This document shows, piece after piece, positions 17,007-25,757 of a DNA stretch of 64,000 bases. Source of the DNA: Rhizobium sp. TH135 (GTDB lineage Bacteria > Pseudomonadota > Alphaproteobacteria > Rhizobiales > Rhizobiaceae); the NCBI RefSeq assembly GCF_002855515.1, contig NZ_PKRP01000001.1, positions 248,001 through 312,000 of the forward strand. Reading direction: 5' to 3'. The stretch's first letter is position 1; every line of letters starts with the position of its first letter. The position numbers were made by a program, and so were the translations under genes. The notes under the pieces were generated by a model, which saw only the letters and a list, made by a program, of their open reading frames with translations, was not told the origin of the DNA and searched no databases.

Positions 17007-18593
17007 ATGAGCGACATTATCAACACCGCCTTGTCCGAGACTGAACCCCAATCCGGTGGTGGCGAGCGCCGCAGGCGCACCGGTGGCCGCGGCGGTGATC
17101 GTAGCCGCACAGGCGTCGCGGGCAAGTATCGCAATCTCGTCAATCGCCTGACCAAGACCGAGCTTCTGGATCCCGCAGCCCTCGACGACATGCACGAGGC
17201 GTCGCTGACCATTCTGGAAGAGATCGGCATGGACATCATGCTGCCCGAGGCCCGCGCCATCATGAAGGCGCATGGCGCCCACGTGACGGAGGGCTCGGAC
17301 CGCGTCCGCTTCGACCGCGGCCTGATCATGGACATGATCGCGTCCGCCCCGCGCGAATTCCAGATGTTCGCCCGCAATCCCGAGCGCAACGTCAAGATGG
17401 GCGGCAACAACCTGGTCTTCGCCCAGATCGCCTCCGCCCCCTTCGTCGCCGACCGCGAGGGCGGCCGCCGCGCCGGCAATCAGGAAGACTTCCGCAAGCT
17501 GGTCAAGCTCGCCCAGTGCTACGACGTGATCCACACGACGGGCGGTTATCCGGTCGAACCGATCGACATCCACGCTTCGGTGCGCCACCTCGACTGCCTC
17601 TCCGACATGGTGAAGCTGACCGACAAGGTCTTCCACTGCTACTCGCTCGGCAAGCAGCGCAATCTGGATGCCATCGAGATCGCCCGCATCGGCCGTGGCA
17701 TTTCGATGGAGCAGATGGAAAACGAGCCCTCGCTCTTCACCATCATCAATTCGTCGTCACCGCTCCGCCTCGACGGCCCGATGCTTCAGGGCATCATCGA
17801 AATGTCATCGCGCGGCCAGGTCGTCGTGATGACACCCTTCACGCTGGCCGGCGCCATGGCACCCGTCACCATCGCCGGGGCCGTCGTGCAGCAGAATGCG
17901 GAGGCGCTCTGCGGCATCGCCTTCACCCAGATGGTCAAGCGCAGCGCGCCCGTCGTCTATGGTGGCTTCACCTCGAATGTCGACATGAAGACGGGCGCAC
18001 CTGCCTTCGGCACGCCGGAATACATGAAGGCGGTGATCGTCGGCGGCCAGCTCGCGCGCCGCTATGGCATCCCCTATCGCACCTCGAACACCAATGCCGC
18101 CAACACGCTGGACGCCCAGGCGGCCTATGAAAGCGCCTTTTCGCTCTGGGCCCTGACCCAAGGTGGCGGCAATTTCATCATGCATTCGGCCGGCTGGACC
18201 GAAGGCGGCCTGACGGCCTCGTTCGAGAAGTTCATCCTCGACGTCGACATGCTGCAGATGGTGGCCGAATTCCTGACACCCCTCGATGTCAGCCAGGATG
18301 CGCTGGCGCTGGATGCCGTCCGCGAAGTCGGCCCGGGCGGCCACTTCTTCGGCACCGCCCACACGCTGGCCCGCTACGAGACGGCCTTCTATTCGCCGAT
18401 CCTTTCGGACTGGCGCAATTTCGAGACCTGGACCGACGCCGGCCGGCCGACAACTTACGATCACGCCAATCGCGTCTTCAAGGAAAAGCTCGCCACCTAT
18501 GAGCGCCCGCCTATCGACCCTGGTATCGAGGAAGAGCTCGATGCCTTCGTGGCGAAACGCAAGGCCGAAGGCGGGGTTGCGACCGACTTCTGA
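17007..18593 (+). CDS. MttB-superfamily (trimethylamine methyltransferase-like) protein, non-pyrrolysine
   Basis: The 528-residue protein matches the MttB superfamily TIM-barrel methyltransferases. It begins with an Arg/Gly-rich tract (20-37) and is read through without an internal TAG, so it is a non-pyrrolysine member. Such members demethylate quaternary amines, for example glycine betaine, proline betaine or carnitine, and pass the methyl to a corrinoid protein. No corrinoid protein, MtbA-like methyltransferase or activator is encoded nearby, so the substrate and methyl acceptor are unknown. It converges on the WYL regulator with 4 bases between stops. Confidence 0.85.
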   Translation: MSDIINTALSETEPQSGGGERRRRTGGRGGDRSRTGVAGKYRNLVNRLTKTELLDPAALDDMHEASLTILEEIGMDIMLPEARAIMKAHGAHVTEGSDRVRFDRGLIMDMIASAPREFQMFARNPERNVKMGGNNLVFAQIASAPFVADREGGRRAGNQEDFRKLVKLAQCYDVIHTTGGYPVEPIDIHASVRHLDCLSDMVKLTDKVFHCYSLGKQRNLDAIEIARIGRGISMEQMENEPSLFTIINSSSPLRLDGPMLQGIIEMSSRGQVVVMTPFTLAGAMAPVTIAGAVVQQNAEALCGIAFTQMVKRSAPVVYGGFTSNVDMKTGAPAFGTPEYMKAVIVGGQLARRYGIPYRTSNTNAANTLDAQAAYESAFSLWALTQGGGNFIMHSAGWTEGGLTASFEKFILDVDMLQMVAEFLTPLDVSQDALALDAVREVGPGGHFFGTAHTLARYETAFYSPILSDWRNFETWTDAGRPTTYDHANRVFKEKLATYERPPIDPGIEEELDAFVAKRKAEGGVATDF

Positions 18594-18597
18594 GGCG

Positions 18598-19275
18598 CTA
18601 CGATAGCTGCTTCAGATACGCCTGATAGGTCTGATGCGGCTGAGGCTCGAAGCGATCCTGCATCACCTTCCAGTCCTCCACCCGGTCGAGGCGGAAGTCT
18701 CGGAAGCCCTGGCGCATCTCGCACCAGGCGGTCATTACCCAGATCGCGCCGAAGGCGGCCAAGCCCAGCGGCCAGACGACGCGTTGGCTGCGCTCGCCGG
18801 GCAGCGAGTGATAGGCAATCCAGACCTTGCGTTTGGCCGACAGTGCCGAGCGCACATCGCCCAGACAATCCGGCACCACCGGTTGGGCTGATGACCGGAA
18901 GGCATGGATCGGGGCGGAGATCAGCCGTTCGGCATGATCCTTCGGCAGCATTGCCAGCATCTTGTCCTTCGCCTCCCGTGCCGCCTGGCCAAGCCTTGGA
19001 TCGCCGAGCATCTCGACGGCGCGAAGGCCGAAGGCGAGTGCCTCCAGCTGCTCGAAGGTGAAGGTGAGCGGCGGGGCATCGAAGGCCTCGCGCAACATGT
19101 AGCCCACTCCGCGCTCACCCTCGATCGGGGCGCCCGAGGCGATCAGATGATCCATGTCGCGGTAGATGGTGCGTGGCGCGACCTCCATCTTCTCCGCAAT
19201 CTCGGCGGCCGTCATGGCGCGGCCGGTCGAGCGCATCAGCTGGATGATCCGGAACAGGCGGTCGGCGGGGCGCAT
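18598..19275 (-). CDS. YafY-type HTH/WYL-domain transcriptional regulator
   Basis: The 225-residue protein has an N-terminal HTH_11/DeoR-like helix-turn-helix (RLFRIIQLMRSTGRAMTAAE...APRTIYRDMDHLIASG) and a C-terminal WYL-type domain (WIAYHSLPGE...WPLGLAAFG). These regulators often repress or activate adjacent genes and sense ligands through WYL. It is divergent from the small monooxygenase-like gene 85 bases away, which it probably controls together with the AlkC gene behind it. The inducer is unknown. Confidence 0.87.
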   Translation of the reverse strand: MRPADRLFRIIQLMRSTGRAMTAAEIAEKMEVAPRTIYRDMDHLIASGAPIEGERGVGYMLREAFDAPPLTFTFEQLEALAFGLRAVEMLGDPRLGQAAREAKDKMLAMLPKDHAERLISAPIHAFRSSAQPVVPDCLGDVRSALSAKRKVWIAYHSLPGERSQRVVWPLGLAAFGAIWVMTAWCEMRQGFRDFRLDRVEDWKVMQDRFEPQPHQTYQAYLKQLS

Positions 19276-19360
19276 GCGTGCCTCCTTCGAAAGGTAATGG
19301 CCAGAAGGTTGTCAGTTGGGTCGTGCTAGGTCAAGCCGTGATCAACCACGGGAGAGCCAG

Positions 19361-19660
19361 ATGACCACTAATACCATCCTCGAAATCGCCGTCTGCACAG
19401 TCGCCGACAGGCCGGCGGCAGATGAGGCACGACGTGCCGCCATGGCGGCGGTCAACACCTATCCCGGCTTCGTCAGTTGGCGGGCGCTCAACTCCCTCGA
19501 CCAGCGCGACATGATCGTCGATCTCGTCGAATGGGCCGACAAGGAAAGCGCCGATGCGGCAGCCGCGAAAGTTCAGGCAGACCCGGCCTTCGCCCCTTAC
19601 ATGGCAGCGATCACGGGTGTTACCCTGATGCAGCATTTCGAAACCAAGGGAACGATCTGA
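19361..19660 (+). CDS. antibiotic-biosynthesis-monooxygenase (ABM) domain protein
   Basis: The 99-residue single-domain protein fits the ABM/dimeric alpha-beta barrel fold (PGFVSWRALNSLDQRDMIVDL, WADKESADAAAAK, MAAITGV). Such proteins include quinol or haem monooxygenases and stress proteins; specificity cannot be read. The ATG at 19361, after GGGAGAGCCAG, is chosen over an upstream in-frame ATG at 19316. It is probably co-transcribed with the AlkC gene, which begins 7 bases later, and is divergent from the WYL regulator. Confidence 0.78.
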   Translation: MTTNTILEIAVCTVADRPAADEARRAAMAAVNTYPGFVSWRALNSLDQRDMIVDLVEWADKESADAAAAKVQADPAFAPYMAAITGVTLMQHFETKGTI

Positions 19661-19666
19661 GCGATC

Positions 19667-20806
19667 ATGGCCGAGCCGCTGAAACACCTGATCGGCCCAC
19701 ACACCGCCCGCGATACAGCTGATGCCGTGGCGCGGGCTTGGGGCCCCTTCGATCACGCCGCCTTCATCGCCGACATCCTGCCCGTCATCGAAGGGCTGGA
19801 GCTGATGCAGCGCGGGCAATCTATCGCGGATGCGCTGCACCGACATCTGCCTGCCGATTTCGAGCAGGCGGGCAGGATCCTGCACGGTTGTCTGCCGGCA
19901 CCGGATCGGGCGGGCCTCAGCGGTTGGGCCCTCCTCTCCTTCAACCAGTATGTTGCCGCCCACGGCCGCGGCCATCTTGAAACGGCCCTCGACCTCCTGA
20001 AGGCGCTAACGCCGCATTTCACCGCGGAATTCGGTATCCGCCCCTTCCTCGCCGAGGAACAGGATGCAGCACTTGCGATCATCGCCGGCTGGGTGACCGA
20101 CCCGAACCACCATGTGAGACGCCTTGCGAGCGAAGGCACCCGCCCCCGCCTGCCCTGGGCCATGCGCCTGCCCGCTCTGGTGAAGGACCCCACACCCCTC
20201 CTGCCGATCCTCGAATCCCTGATCGATGACCCCGAGGACTATGTCCGCCGCTCGGTCGCCAACAGCCTGAACGACATCGCGAAGGATCACCCGGATCTCG
20301 TCGCTGACTTCGTCGAGCGCCACGCTCAAGGCGCTTCGAAAGATCGGCTCTGGCTGCTCAAACACGCCTCGCGCACGCTGATCAAGAAGGGCCATGGCAA
20401 GGCACTCGCCAATTTCGGCTTCGCGCCACTGGACGACGTGTCAGTGACCCTCACGCTGGAGACCCAGCAGATCGACTTCCCCGGCGAACTGGCCTTCGAG
20501 GTCCTTCTCTCTAATACTGATAAGGACATGCGTACGGTGCTGGTCGACTACGCCATCCACCACCAGAAGAAGGACGGATCGCTCTCTCCGAAGGTCTTCA
20601 AGGGCAAGAGCCTTCCGCTGAAGCCAGGTGAAAGCGTGACCATCGTGAAGCGCCATGCCTTTCGACCGATCACCACACGCGTCTATTATCCCGGTCGCCA
20701 CAGGCTTGAGATCATGCTGAATGGGGTTGTGCAGACAGGCGCGGATTTCGATCTCGGCGCCTCTGAAGGCCGCGACGATCAAGGCCAGCGAGCATCACCG
20801 GCATGA
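19667..20806 (+). CDS. alkC: AlkC-type DNA alkylation repair glycosylase
   Basis: The 379-residue protein has N-terminal HEAT-like helical repeats (VRRLASEGTRPRLPWA; YVRRSVANSLNDIAK) and, from about residue 260, a beta-rich Ig-like domain (VSVTLTLETQ...ETQQIDFPGELAFEVLL). This two-part layout is that of AlkC rather than the shorter AlkD. AlkC excises alkylated bases such as 3-methyladenine and 3-methylcytosine without flipping them out. It follows the ABM gene by 6 bases. The link to that gene and the WYL regulator suggests alkylation or chemical-stress regulation, which is an inference. Confidence 0.82.
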   Translation: MAEPLKHLIGPHTARDTADAVARAWGPFDHAAFIADILPVIEGLELMQRGQSIADALHRHLPADFEQAGRILHGCLPAPDRAGLSGWALLSFNQYVAAHGRGHLETALDLLKALTPHFTAEFGIRPFLAEEQDAALAIIAGWVTDPNHHVRRLASEGTRPRLPWAMRLPALVKDPTPLLPILESLIDDPEDYVRRSVANSLNDIAKDHPDLVADFVERHAQGASKDRLWLLKHASRTLIKKGHGKALANFGFAPLDDVSVTLTLETQQIDFPGELAFEVLLSNTDKDMRTVLVDYAIHHQKKDGSLSPKVFKGKSLPLKPGESVTIVKRHAFRPITTRVYYPGRHRLEIMLNGVVQTGADFDLGASEGRDDQGQRASPA

Positions 20807-20810
20807 GCGA

Positions 20811-20844
20811 TTGAAACGCAAGAGGCCCGCGGCAAGCGGGCCTC
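20811..20844 (-). terminator. terminator of the PepSY gene
   Basis: A 9-bp perfect stem (20822-20830 with 20836-20844) is followed on the minus strand by TTGCGTTTCAATCG. It lies 25 bases downstream of the PepSY stop and between convergent genes. The plus-strand side has no T tract. Confidence 0.6.
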
Positions 20845-20868
20845 GAACAGGTCATAAAGTGGTCAGGC

Positions 20869-21144
20869 TCAATCGTCGTTTTCAATCTTCAGCAATTCGC
20901 CCGAGACGGGATGAAAGGTCGCCTCGACACGACGCCCGTCGCGCATGCCTTTCACCTCGTAGCAGCCGTCATCGACCACGATCTCCTGGGCCGTGACATT
21001 CTCGGTCAAAGCCCGCTTTTCCATGTCACCAAGCGACATGCGCGCCTCGACCGTCACATCCCGGCATGCCGGATCGTCATCGGCCCGAACCGATCCGATC
21101 GAGGCGGCGAGGATGAGGGCTGAGGCTGCAAGTAGGGTCTTCAT
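20869..21144 (-). CDS. secreted PepSY-domain protein
   Basis: The 91-residue protein has a clear signal peptide (KTLLAASALILAASIGSVRA, cleavage near residue 21) and a PepSY-like domain (GCYEVKGMRDGRRVEATFHP...GELLKIE) with two cysteines. It is probably a small periplasmic protein. PepSY domains are proposed to modulate peptidases or ligands in the periplasm; the role here is unknown. It is a single gene with its own terminator. Confidence 0.8.
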   Translation of the reverse strand: MKTLLAASALILAASIGSVRADDDPACRDVTVEARMSLGDMEKRALTENVTAQEIVVDDGCYEVKGMRDGRRVEATFHPVSGELLKIENDD

Positions 21145-21607
21145 GGCTGTCTCCGTATATCATTGATCATTCGACGCAGCCCCGCCGGGCAGATTTCTCT
21201 GCTGCAGAAGCCGGCCCGGATCGGGCACCGTCATGGGCGAAACCCCGCACTTGTCGCTTTTGTTCACCTCACAAACCCGGCATCCGGTTGAACAAGCCGC
21301 CTCACCAAATGCCTGTTGTGCCACAAGCCCCGGGCGCAGATTTGTGCATTGCACTTGACTTCTCCGCCGAATAGGCTCATTTGCAGTCCAGCTTTTACCT
21401 TCCGGCCGCCGCGTGAGCGTGCCCAGCGACATCTGAGACGCGACGAAGGATAAGGCGCATGACATCCGGGCGGACATTCCGCCGATGCGCTTGGAAAGCT
21501 TTTTTCCAACTTACAAGTTCCCAAATCACGCGGGGTTCTTGACGCCAATGCCAACCGGCTCGCGAAGATCGCGTTCCGGGATTTGTGCATTTGGCGCCCC
21601 GAAAGGT
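21145..21607. other. 463-base intergenic region upstream of the RhlE helicase gene
   Basis: No convincing gene is present. The region holds the divergent promoters of the PepSY and helicase genes. A TTGACT at 21355-21360 is a possible -35 element without a good -10. The last 120 bases would form a long leader for the helicase mRNA, a situation seen in cold-induced DEAD-box genes. Confidence 0.35.
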
Positions 21608-22993
21608 ATGACTTTGACAACTTTCGATGATCTTGGCCTCTCCAAGAATATCGTCGCGACGCTGACGACGCTCGGCTTCACGACCCCGACCCCGATCCAG
21701 GAGAAGGGCATCCCCGTCGTTCTCGGTGGACGTGACCTGATCGGCCTCGCACAGACCGGCACCGGCAAGACCGCTGCCTTCGGCCTGCCGATGATCGAGA
21801 TGCTTCTCAAGGATGAGAAGCGCCCCGACAACCGCACCACCCGCGCTCTCATTCTCGCCCCGACCCGCGAACTGGTAAACCAGATCGGCGACAACCTGCG
21901 CAGCTACCTGCGCCGCCTGCCGCTGAAGATCAACCAGGTCGTCGGTGGAGCCTCCATCGGCAAGCAGCAGCTGCAGCTCGAAAAGGGCACCGACATCCTC
22001 GTCGCGACCCCGGGCCGCCTGCTCGACCTGATCGCCCGCAACGCGATCTCGCTGCGCGCCGTCCGTTACCTCGTTCTCGACGAAGCCGACCAGATGCTGG
22101 ACCTCGGCTTCATCCATGACCTGCGCAAGATCTCGAAGATGGTCCCGCCGAAGCGCCAGACGCTGCTCTTCTCGGCCACCATGCCGCCGTCGATCGCTGA
22201 CCTCGCCGCAAGCTTCCTGACCGATCCGCTCAAGGTCGCCGTGTCCCCTCCGGGCAAGGCCGCCGACAAGGTCGAGCAGCATGTGCATTTCGTCGCCGGC
22301 CAGAACGCCAAGACGGAAATGCTCAAGAAGATCCTCAACGACAATCCGGATGGACGCTCAATCGTCTTCCTGCGCACCAAGCACGGCGCGGAAAAGCTGA
22401 TGAAGCACCTCGACGCCACCGGTTACTCGGTCGCCTCGATCCACGGAAACAAGAGCCAGGGCCAGCGCGAGCGGGCACTGAAGGGTTTCCGTGACGGCGA
22501 GATCAAGACGCTGATCGCCACCGACGTTGCCGCCCGCGGCATCGACATCCCGGCCGTTTCCCACGTCTTCAACTACGACCTGCCGGAAGTTCCGGACGCT
22601 TACGTCCACCGCATCGGCCGTACGGCCCGTGCTGGCCGTGACGGCATTGCGATCGCATTCTGCGGTCCCGATGAAGGTCGCCTGCTGCGCGACGTCGAAA
22701 AGCTGATGGGCATCGACATCCCGGTCGCCTCTGGCGAACCGCCGGCAAACCTCGCACGCCCGGCACGTCCGCAGCGTCGCGGCGGCGGCGGTGCAGGTGC
22801 TGGCGGCAACAACCGCAATCACCAGGGCCAGGGTCGTGGCAAGTCCGAAGGCGGCGCCAAGGCTGACGGTCGTCCGGCCAAGTCCGGTCACCGCAAGGGT
22901 GGCAATGGCGGCGGTCAGAACCGCAGCGCCAACGGCGGCCAGGGCCGTCCGGCCCGCTCTGGCACAGCGGGCGGACGTCGCCGCGAAGCCTGA
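21608..22993 (+). CDS. rhlE: DEAD-box RNA helicase, RhlE type
   Basis: The 461-residue helicase has a Q motif (F6...PTPIQ), AQTGTGKT (48-55), PTREL (85-89), TPGR (134-137), DEAD (158-161), SAT (189-191), TDVAARGIDIP and HRIGRTARAG. A C-terminal Gly/Arg/Asn-rich tail of about 80 residues probably binds RNA. It should remodel RNA or ribosome-assembly intermediates. The ATG at 21608 has GAAAGG only one base upstream; a TTG at 21614, eight bases from that sequence, could be the true start, giving a TTFDDLGL N-terminus. A terminator follows. Confidence 0.94.
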   Translation: MTLTTFDDLGLSKNIVATLTTLGFTTPTPIQEKGIPVVLGGRDLIGLAQTGTGKTAAFGLPMIEMLLKDEKRPDNRTTRALILAPTRELVNQIGDNLRSYLRRLPLKINQVVGGASIGKQQLQLEKGTDILVATPGRLLDLIARNAISLRAVRYLVLDEADQMLDLGFIHDLRKISKMVPPKRQTLLFSATMPPSIADLAASFLTDPLKVAVSPPGKAADKVEQHVHFVAGQNAKTEMLKKILNDNPDGRSIVFLRTKHGAEKLMKHLDATGYSVASIHGNKSQGQRERALKGFRDGEIKTLIATDVAARGIDIPAVSHVFNYDLPEVPDAYVHRIGRTARAGRDGIAIAFCGPDEGRLLRDVEKLMGIDIPVASGEPPANLARPARPQRRGGGGAGAGGNNRNHQGQGRGKSEGGAKADGRPAKSGHRKGGNGGGQNRSANGGQGRPARSGTAGGRRREA

Positions 22994-23025
22994 GTTTCGC
23001 GCTGAATAACGAGCTGACATATCAA

Positions 23026-23053
23026 ATGGCGCGGTCCCCACCGCGCCATTTTT
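23026..23053 (+). terminator. rho-independent terminator after rhlE
   Basis: A 10-bp perfect stem (23026-23035 with 23040-23049) is followed by a run of T on the plus strand. It sits between convergent rhlE and the DMT transporter gene. Confidence 0.82.
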
Positions 23054-23060
23054 CGTATCG

Positions 23061-23957
23061 TCAGTCTTTCAGGATGATGGGCTCGACCGCGCTCTTCCGG
23101 TTGATCAGATAGACGCCGACCATGACGACGCAGGTGCCGATCATCATCGGCACGGTAAGCTCCTCCCCGAACGCAATTGCTGCCTCAAGTGCTGCAAGCG
23201 GCGGCACGAGATAAATCAGGGACGCTGCCTTCGACACGTCGCCGCGACGGATGAGGTAGAGCAGGAGCGCAATCGCGCCCATGGAAATCCCGACCACCGA
23301 CCAGGCGAGCGTTGCGAAGAAGCCGAGGCTCCACTCGACGTGGAGATCCTCCAGCAGGAGAGCAGCCGGGATGGTAACGATCAGGGCGCCGATATACTGC
23401 AGTGTCGCGACCGCCCGCAGATCGCCATCCTTCACCAGCCTCTTCTGATAGAGCGTGCCCGTGGTAACGCACGCCATGGCAAGCACATTGACCGCCACGG
23501 CATAGGCCGGAATTGTCGAGGCATCGATGACAAGCACTTTCGGCAGCACGGCAATCGCCACACCGACAAAGCCGACGACGAGGCCCACCCGCTGACCGGT
23601 GTTGAGGTTCTCGCCGATCAGATAGGCGGCAGCGATCCCGGTCATCAGCGGCTGTAGTCCTGCGATGATCCCGGACAGGGCCGCCGGCACCCCCTGCCCG
23701 ATCGCCCACCAGACCATCCCGAGATAAAGCCCGTGCAGAAACACGCCTGACACGATCGCATGCAGCCATCCGGCCCGATCTTTTGGCCAGGAGACACCGC
23801 CGATGCGACAGACGATGTAGAACAGCACGACTGCCGTCCCGTAGCGCACGACGAGAAAGGTCAGCGGATCGGCAAAGAAGGTCGCGTATTTGGCCGAGAC
23901 CCATCCGGTCGACCACAACAATACGAAGAGCACGGGAGCGAGACGGGCAAGGGTCAT
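23061..23957 (-). CDS. EamA/DMT-family transporter
   Basis: This is an approximately 298-residue inner-membrane protein with about ten hydrophobic segments and the two-fold EamA repeat typical of drug/metabolite exporters. I favour the ATG at 23957 (TLARLAPVLFVLLWSTGW), which begins the first membrane helix. An upstream ATG at 23990 adds 11 residues. The substrate is unknown. It is a single gene converging on rhlE. Confidence 0.84.
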   Translation of the reverse strand: MTLARLAPVLFVLLWSTGWVSAKYATFFADPLTFLVVRYGTAVVLFYIVCRIGGVSWPKDRAGWLHAIVSGVFLHGLYLGMVWWAIGQGVPAALSGIIAGLQPLMTGIAAAYLIGENLNTGQRVGLVVGFVGVAIAVLPKVLVIDASTIPAYAVAVNVLAMACVTTGTLYQKRLVKDGDLRAVATLQYIGALIVTIPAALLLEDLHVEWSLGFFATLAWSVVGISMGAIALLLYLIRRGDVSKAASLIYLVPPLAALEAAIAFGEELTVPMMIGTCVVMVGVYLINRKSAVEPIILKD

Positions 23958-23990
23958 AAGCGGATTCGTCTTTCGAGGACCGGATCGCAA

Positions 23991-24337
23991 GCCGCCGGCT
24001 GCCCGTCTCGATAAAGGCCACCCGGCCCGCGGTCAAAAGAGTTTTCCTGCAACTGCCGTTGAATTCCGCTCACATCAGGCCTCACGACAAAAAACATTGC
24101 GAAGCACCTGCCTAAATCTTCAGCAGAAACTCATGCCTCATATGCGCTGCGCCTGACAAATGCGAAACCACCGCCCGACAGAACCGCAGAACCGGCGAAA
24201 GACAAAGGCTGAATTGCACAAACTTTGCGCCAATGCCGTCCATACAGGCAAAAGCAGATATTTCTAATTCTACGCGTACAGCCTGCGATGCAGCTTGCAT
24301 TGCCCAAATGCTTGTATTCAAATGACCAAAAAAGGGG
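23991..24337. other. intergenic region before the ATP-grasp operon
   Basis: About 350 bases separate the divergent DMT transporter and ATP-grasp genes. I see no gene, strong promoter or repeat. GGGG at 24334-24337 lies directly against the annotated ATP-grasp ATG and suggests that the start is slightly further downstream. Confidence 0.4.
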
Positions 24338-25756
24338 ATGGCGCCATTGGCATTTGATGAAATGATTGGTGCGGACGGTGCTCCGCGCGGACCTTATCAG
24401 AACTATTTCGATTGGTATTCCAGCCAGGACCCGGCAAGGCTTCTGGCCAAGTCGAGAGATGCGGAGAACATATTCCGCAAGACCGGCATCACCTTCGCCG
24501 TCTACGGCCATGCTGACAGCGCCGAGAAGCTGATCCCCTTCGACATCATTCCGCGCATCATTTCCGGCCGCGAATGGCGCAAGCTCGCCCAGGGCATCGA
24601 ACAGCGCGTGCTGGCACTCAACGCCTTTCTCGACGACATCTACCACAAGCAGGAAATCATCAAGGCCGGCCGTATTCCCCGCGAGCTGATCGAGAAGAAC
24701 GTCGCCTTCCTGCCCGAGATGATCGGCTTCCGCCCGCCGGGTGGCGTCTATACCCACATCGTCGGCACCGACATCGTGCGCACGGGCGAAGACCAGTTCT
24801 ACGTGCTGGAAGACAATGCCCGCACGCCCTCCGGGGTCTCCTACATGCTGGAGAACCGGGAAACCATGATGCAGATGTTCCCGGAGCTCTTTCAGCTCAA
24901 CAAGGTGCAGCGCGTCGAGGATTACCCCTATCTGCTGCGGCAGTCGCTCGCTTCGCTTGCTCCTCCGGGCTGCAAGGGCAAGCCCCGCGTCGCGGTCCTG
25001 ACCCCCGGCATCTACAATTCCGCTTATTACGAGCACTCCTTCCTCGCCGACATGATGGGCGTGGAACTGGTCGAAGGTTCGGACCTGCGCGTCATCGACG
25101 GCAAGGTGAAGATGCGCACGACGCGAGGCTACGAGGCAATCGATGTGCTTTACCGCCGCGTCGATGACGACTTCCTCGATCCCCTCACCTTCCGCCCCGA
25201 TTCGGCACTCGGCATTCCCGGCATCATGGACGTCTACCGCGCCGGCAACATCACGATTGCCAATGCACCGGGTACCGGCATTTCCGACGACAAGGCGATC
25301 TACAGCTACATGCCGGAGATCGTCGAATTCTACACCGGTCGCAAGGCGCTTCTCGAAAACGTGCCGACCTGGCGCTGTTCGGAAGCCGACAGCCTGAAAT
25401 ACGTGCTCGAACATCTGGAAGAACTCGTCGTCAAGGAAGTCCACGGTTCCGGCGGCTACGGCATGCTGGTCGGCCCGACGGCCACGAAGAAAGAACGCGC
25501 TGACTTCGCCGACAAGCTCAAGGCACGCCCCTCGAACTATATCGCCCAGCCGACGCTGTCGCTCTCGACGGTGCCGATCCTCGTCAACAAGGGGATCGCG
25601 CCCCGCCACGTCGACCTACGTCCTTATGTCCTCGTCTCCGACAAGGTGCAGATCATTCCCGGCGGCTTGACCCGCGTTGCCCTGAAGCAGGGTTCGCTCG
25701 TGGTCAATTCCAGCCAGGGCGGCGGCACCAAGGACACCTGGGTACTGGAGGACTGA
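24338..25756 (+). CDS. circularly permuted ATP-grasp protein
   Basis: The 472-residue protein fits the circularly permuted ATP-grasp family (DUF404/407). Conserved segments include YVLEDNARTPSGVSYM, GIYNSAYYEH, VVKEVHGSGGYGM and YVAQPTLSLS-like IAQPTLSLST. Such enzymes form peptide or amide bonds through acyl phosphates. The ATG at 24338 abuts GGGG; a TTG at 24347, correctly spaced from it, is an alternative start (residue 4). It heads the three-gene operon with the alpha-E and transglutaminase genes, a conserved set predicted to make or attach a peptide tag. Confidence 0.88.
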   Translation: MAPLAFDEMIGADGAPRGPYQNYFDWYSSQDPARLLAKSRDAENIFRKTGITFAVYGHADSAEKLIPFDIIPRIISGREWRKLAQGIEQRVLALNAFLDDIYHKQEIIKAGRIPRELIEKNVAFLPEMIGFRPPGGVYTHIVGTDIVRTGEDQFYVLEDNARTPSGVSYMLENRETMMQMFPELFQLNKVQRVEDYPYLLRQSLASLAPPGCKGKPRVAVLTPGIYNSAYYEHSFLADMMGVELVEGSDLRVIDGKVKMRTTRGYEAIDVLYRRVDDDFLDPLTFRPDSALGIPGIMDVYRAGNITIANAPGTGISDDKAIYSYMPEIVEFYTGRKALLENVPTWRCSEADSLKYVLEHLEELVVKEVHGSGGYGMLVGPTATKKERADFADKLKARPSNYIAQPTLSLSTVPILVNKGIAPRHVDLRPYVLVSDKVQIIPGGLTRVALKQGSLVVNSSQGGGTKDTWVLED

Positions 25757-25757
25757 C

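Noticed and set aside
17007..18593. Pyrrolysine-containing trimethylamine methyltransferase
   Set aside because: No in-frame TAG occurs before the terminal TGA and no pyl genes are nearby.
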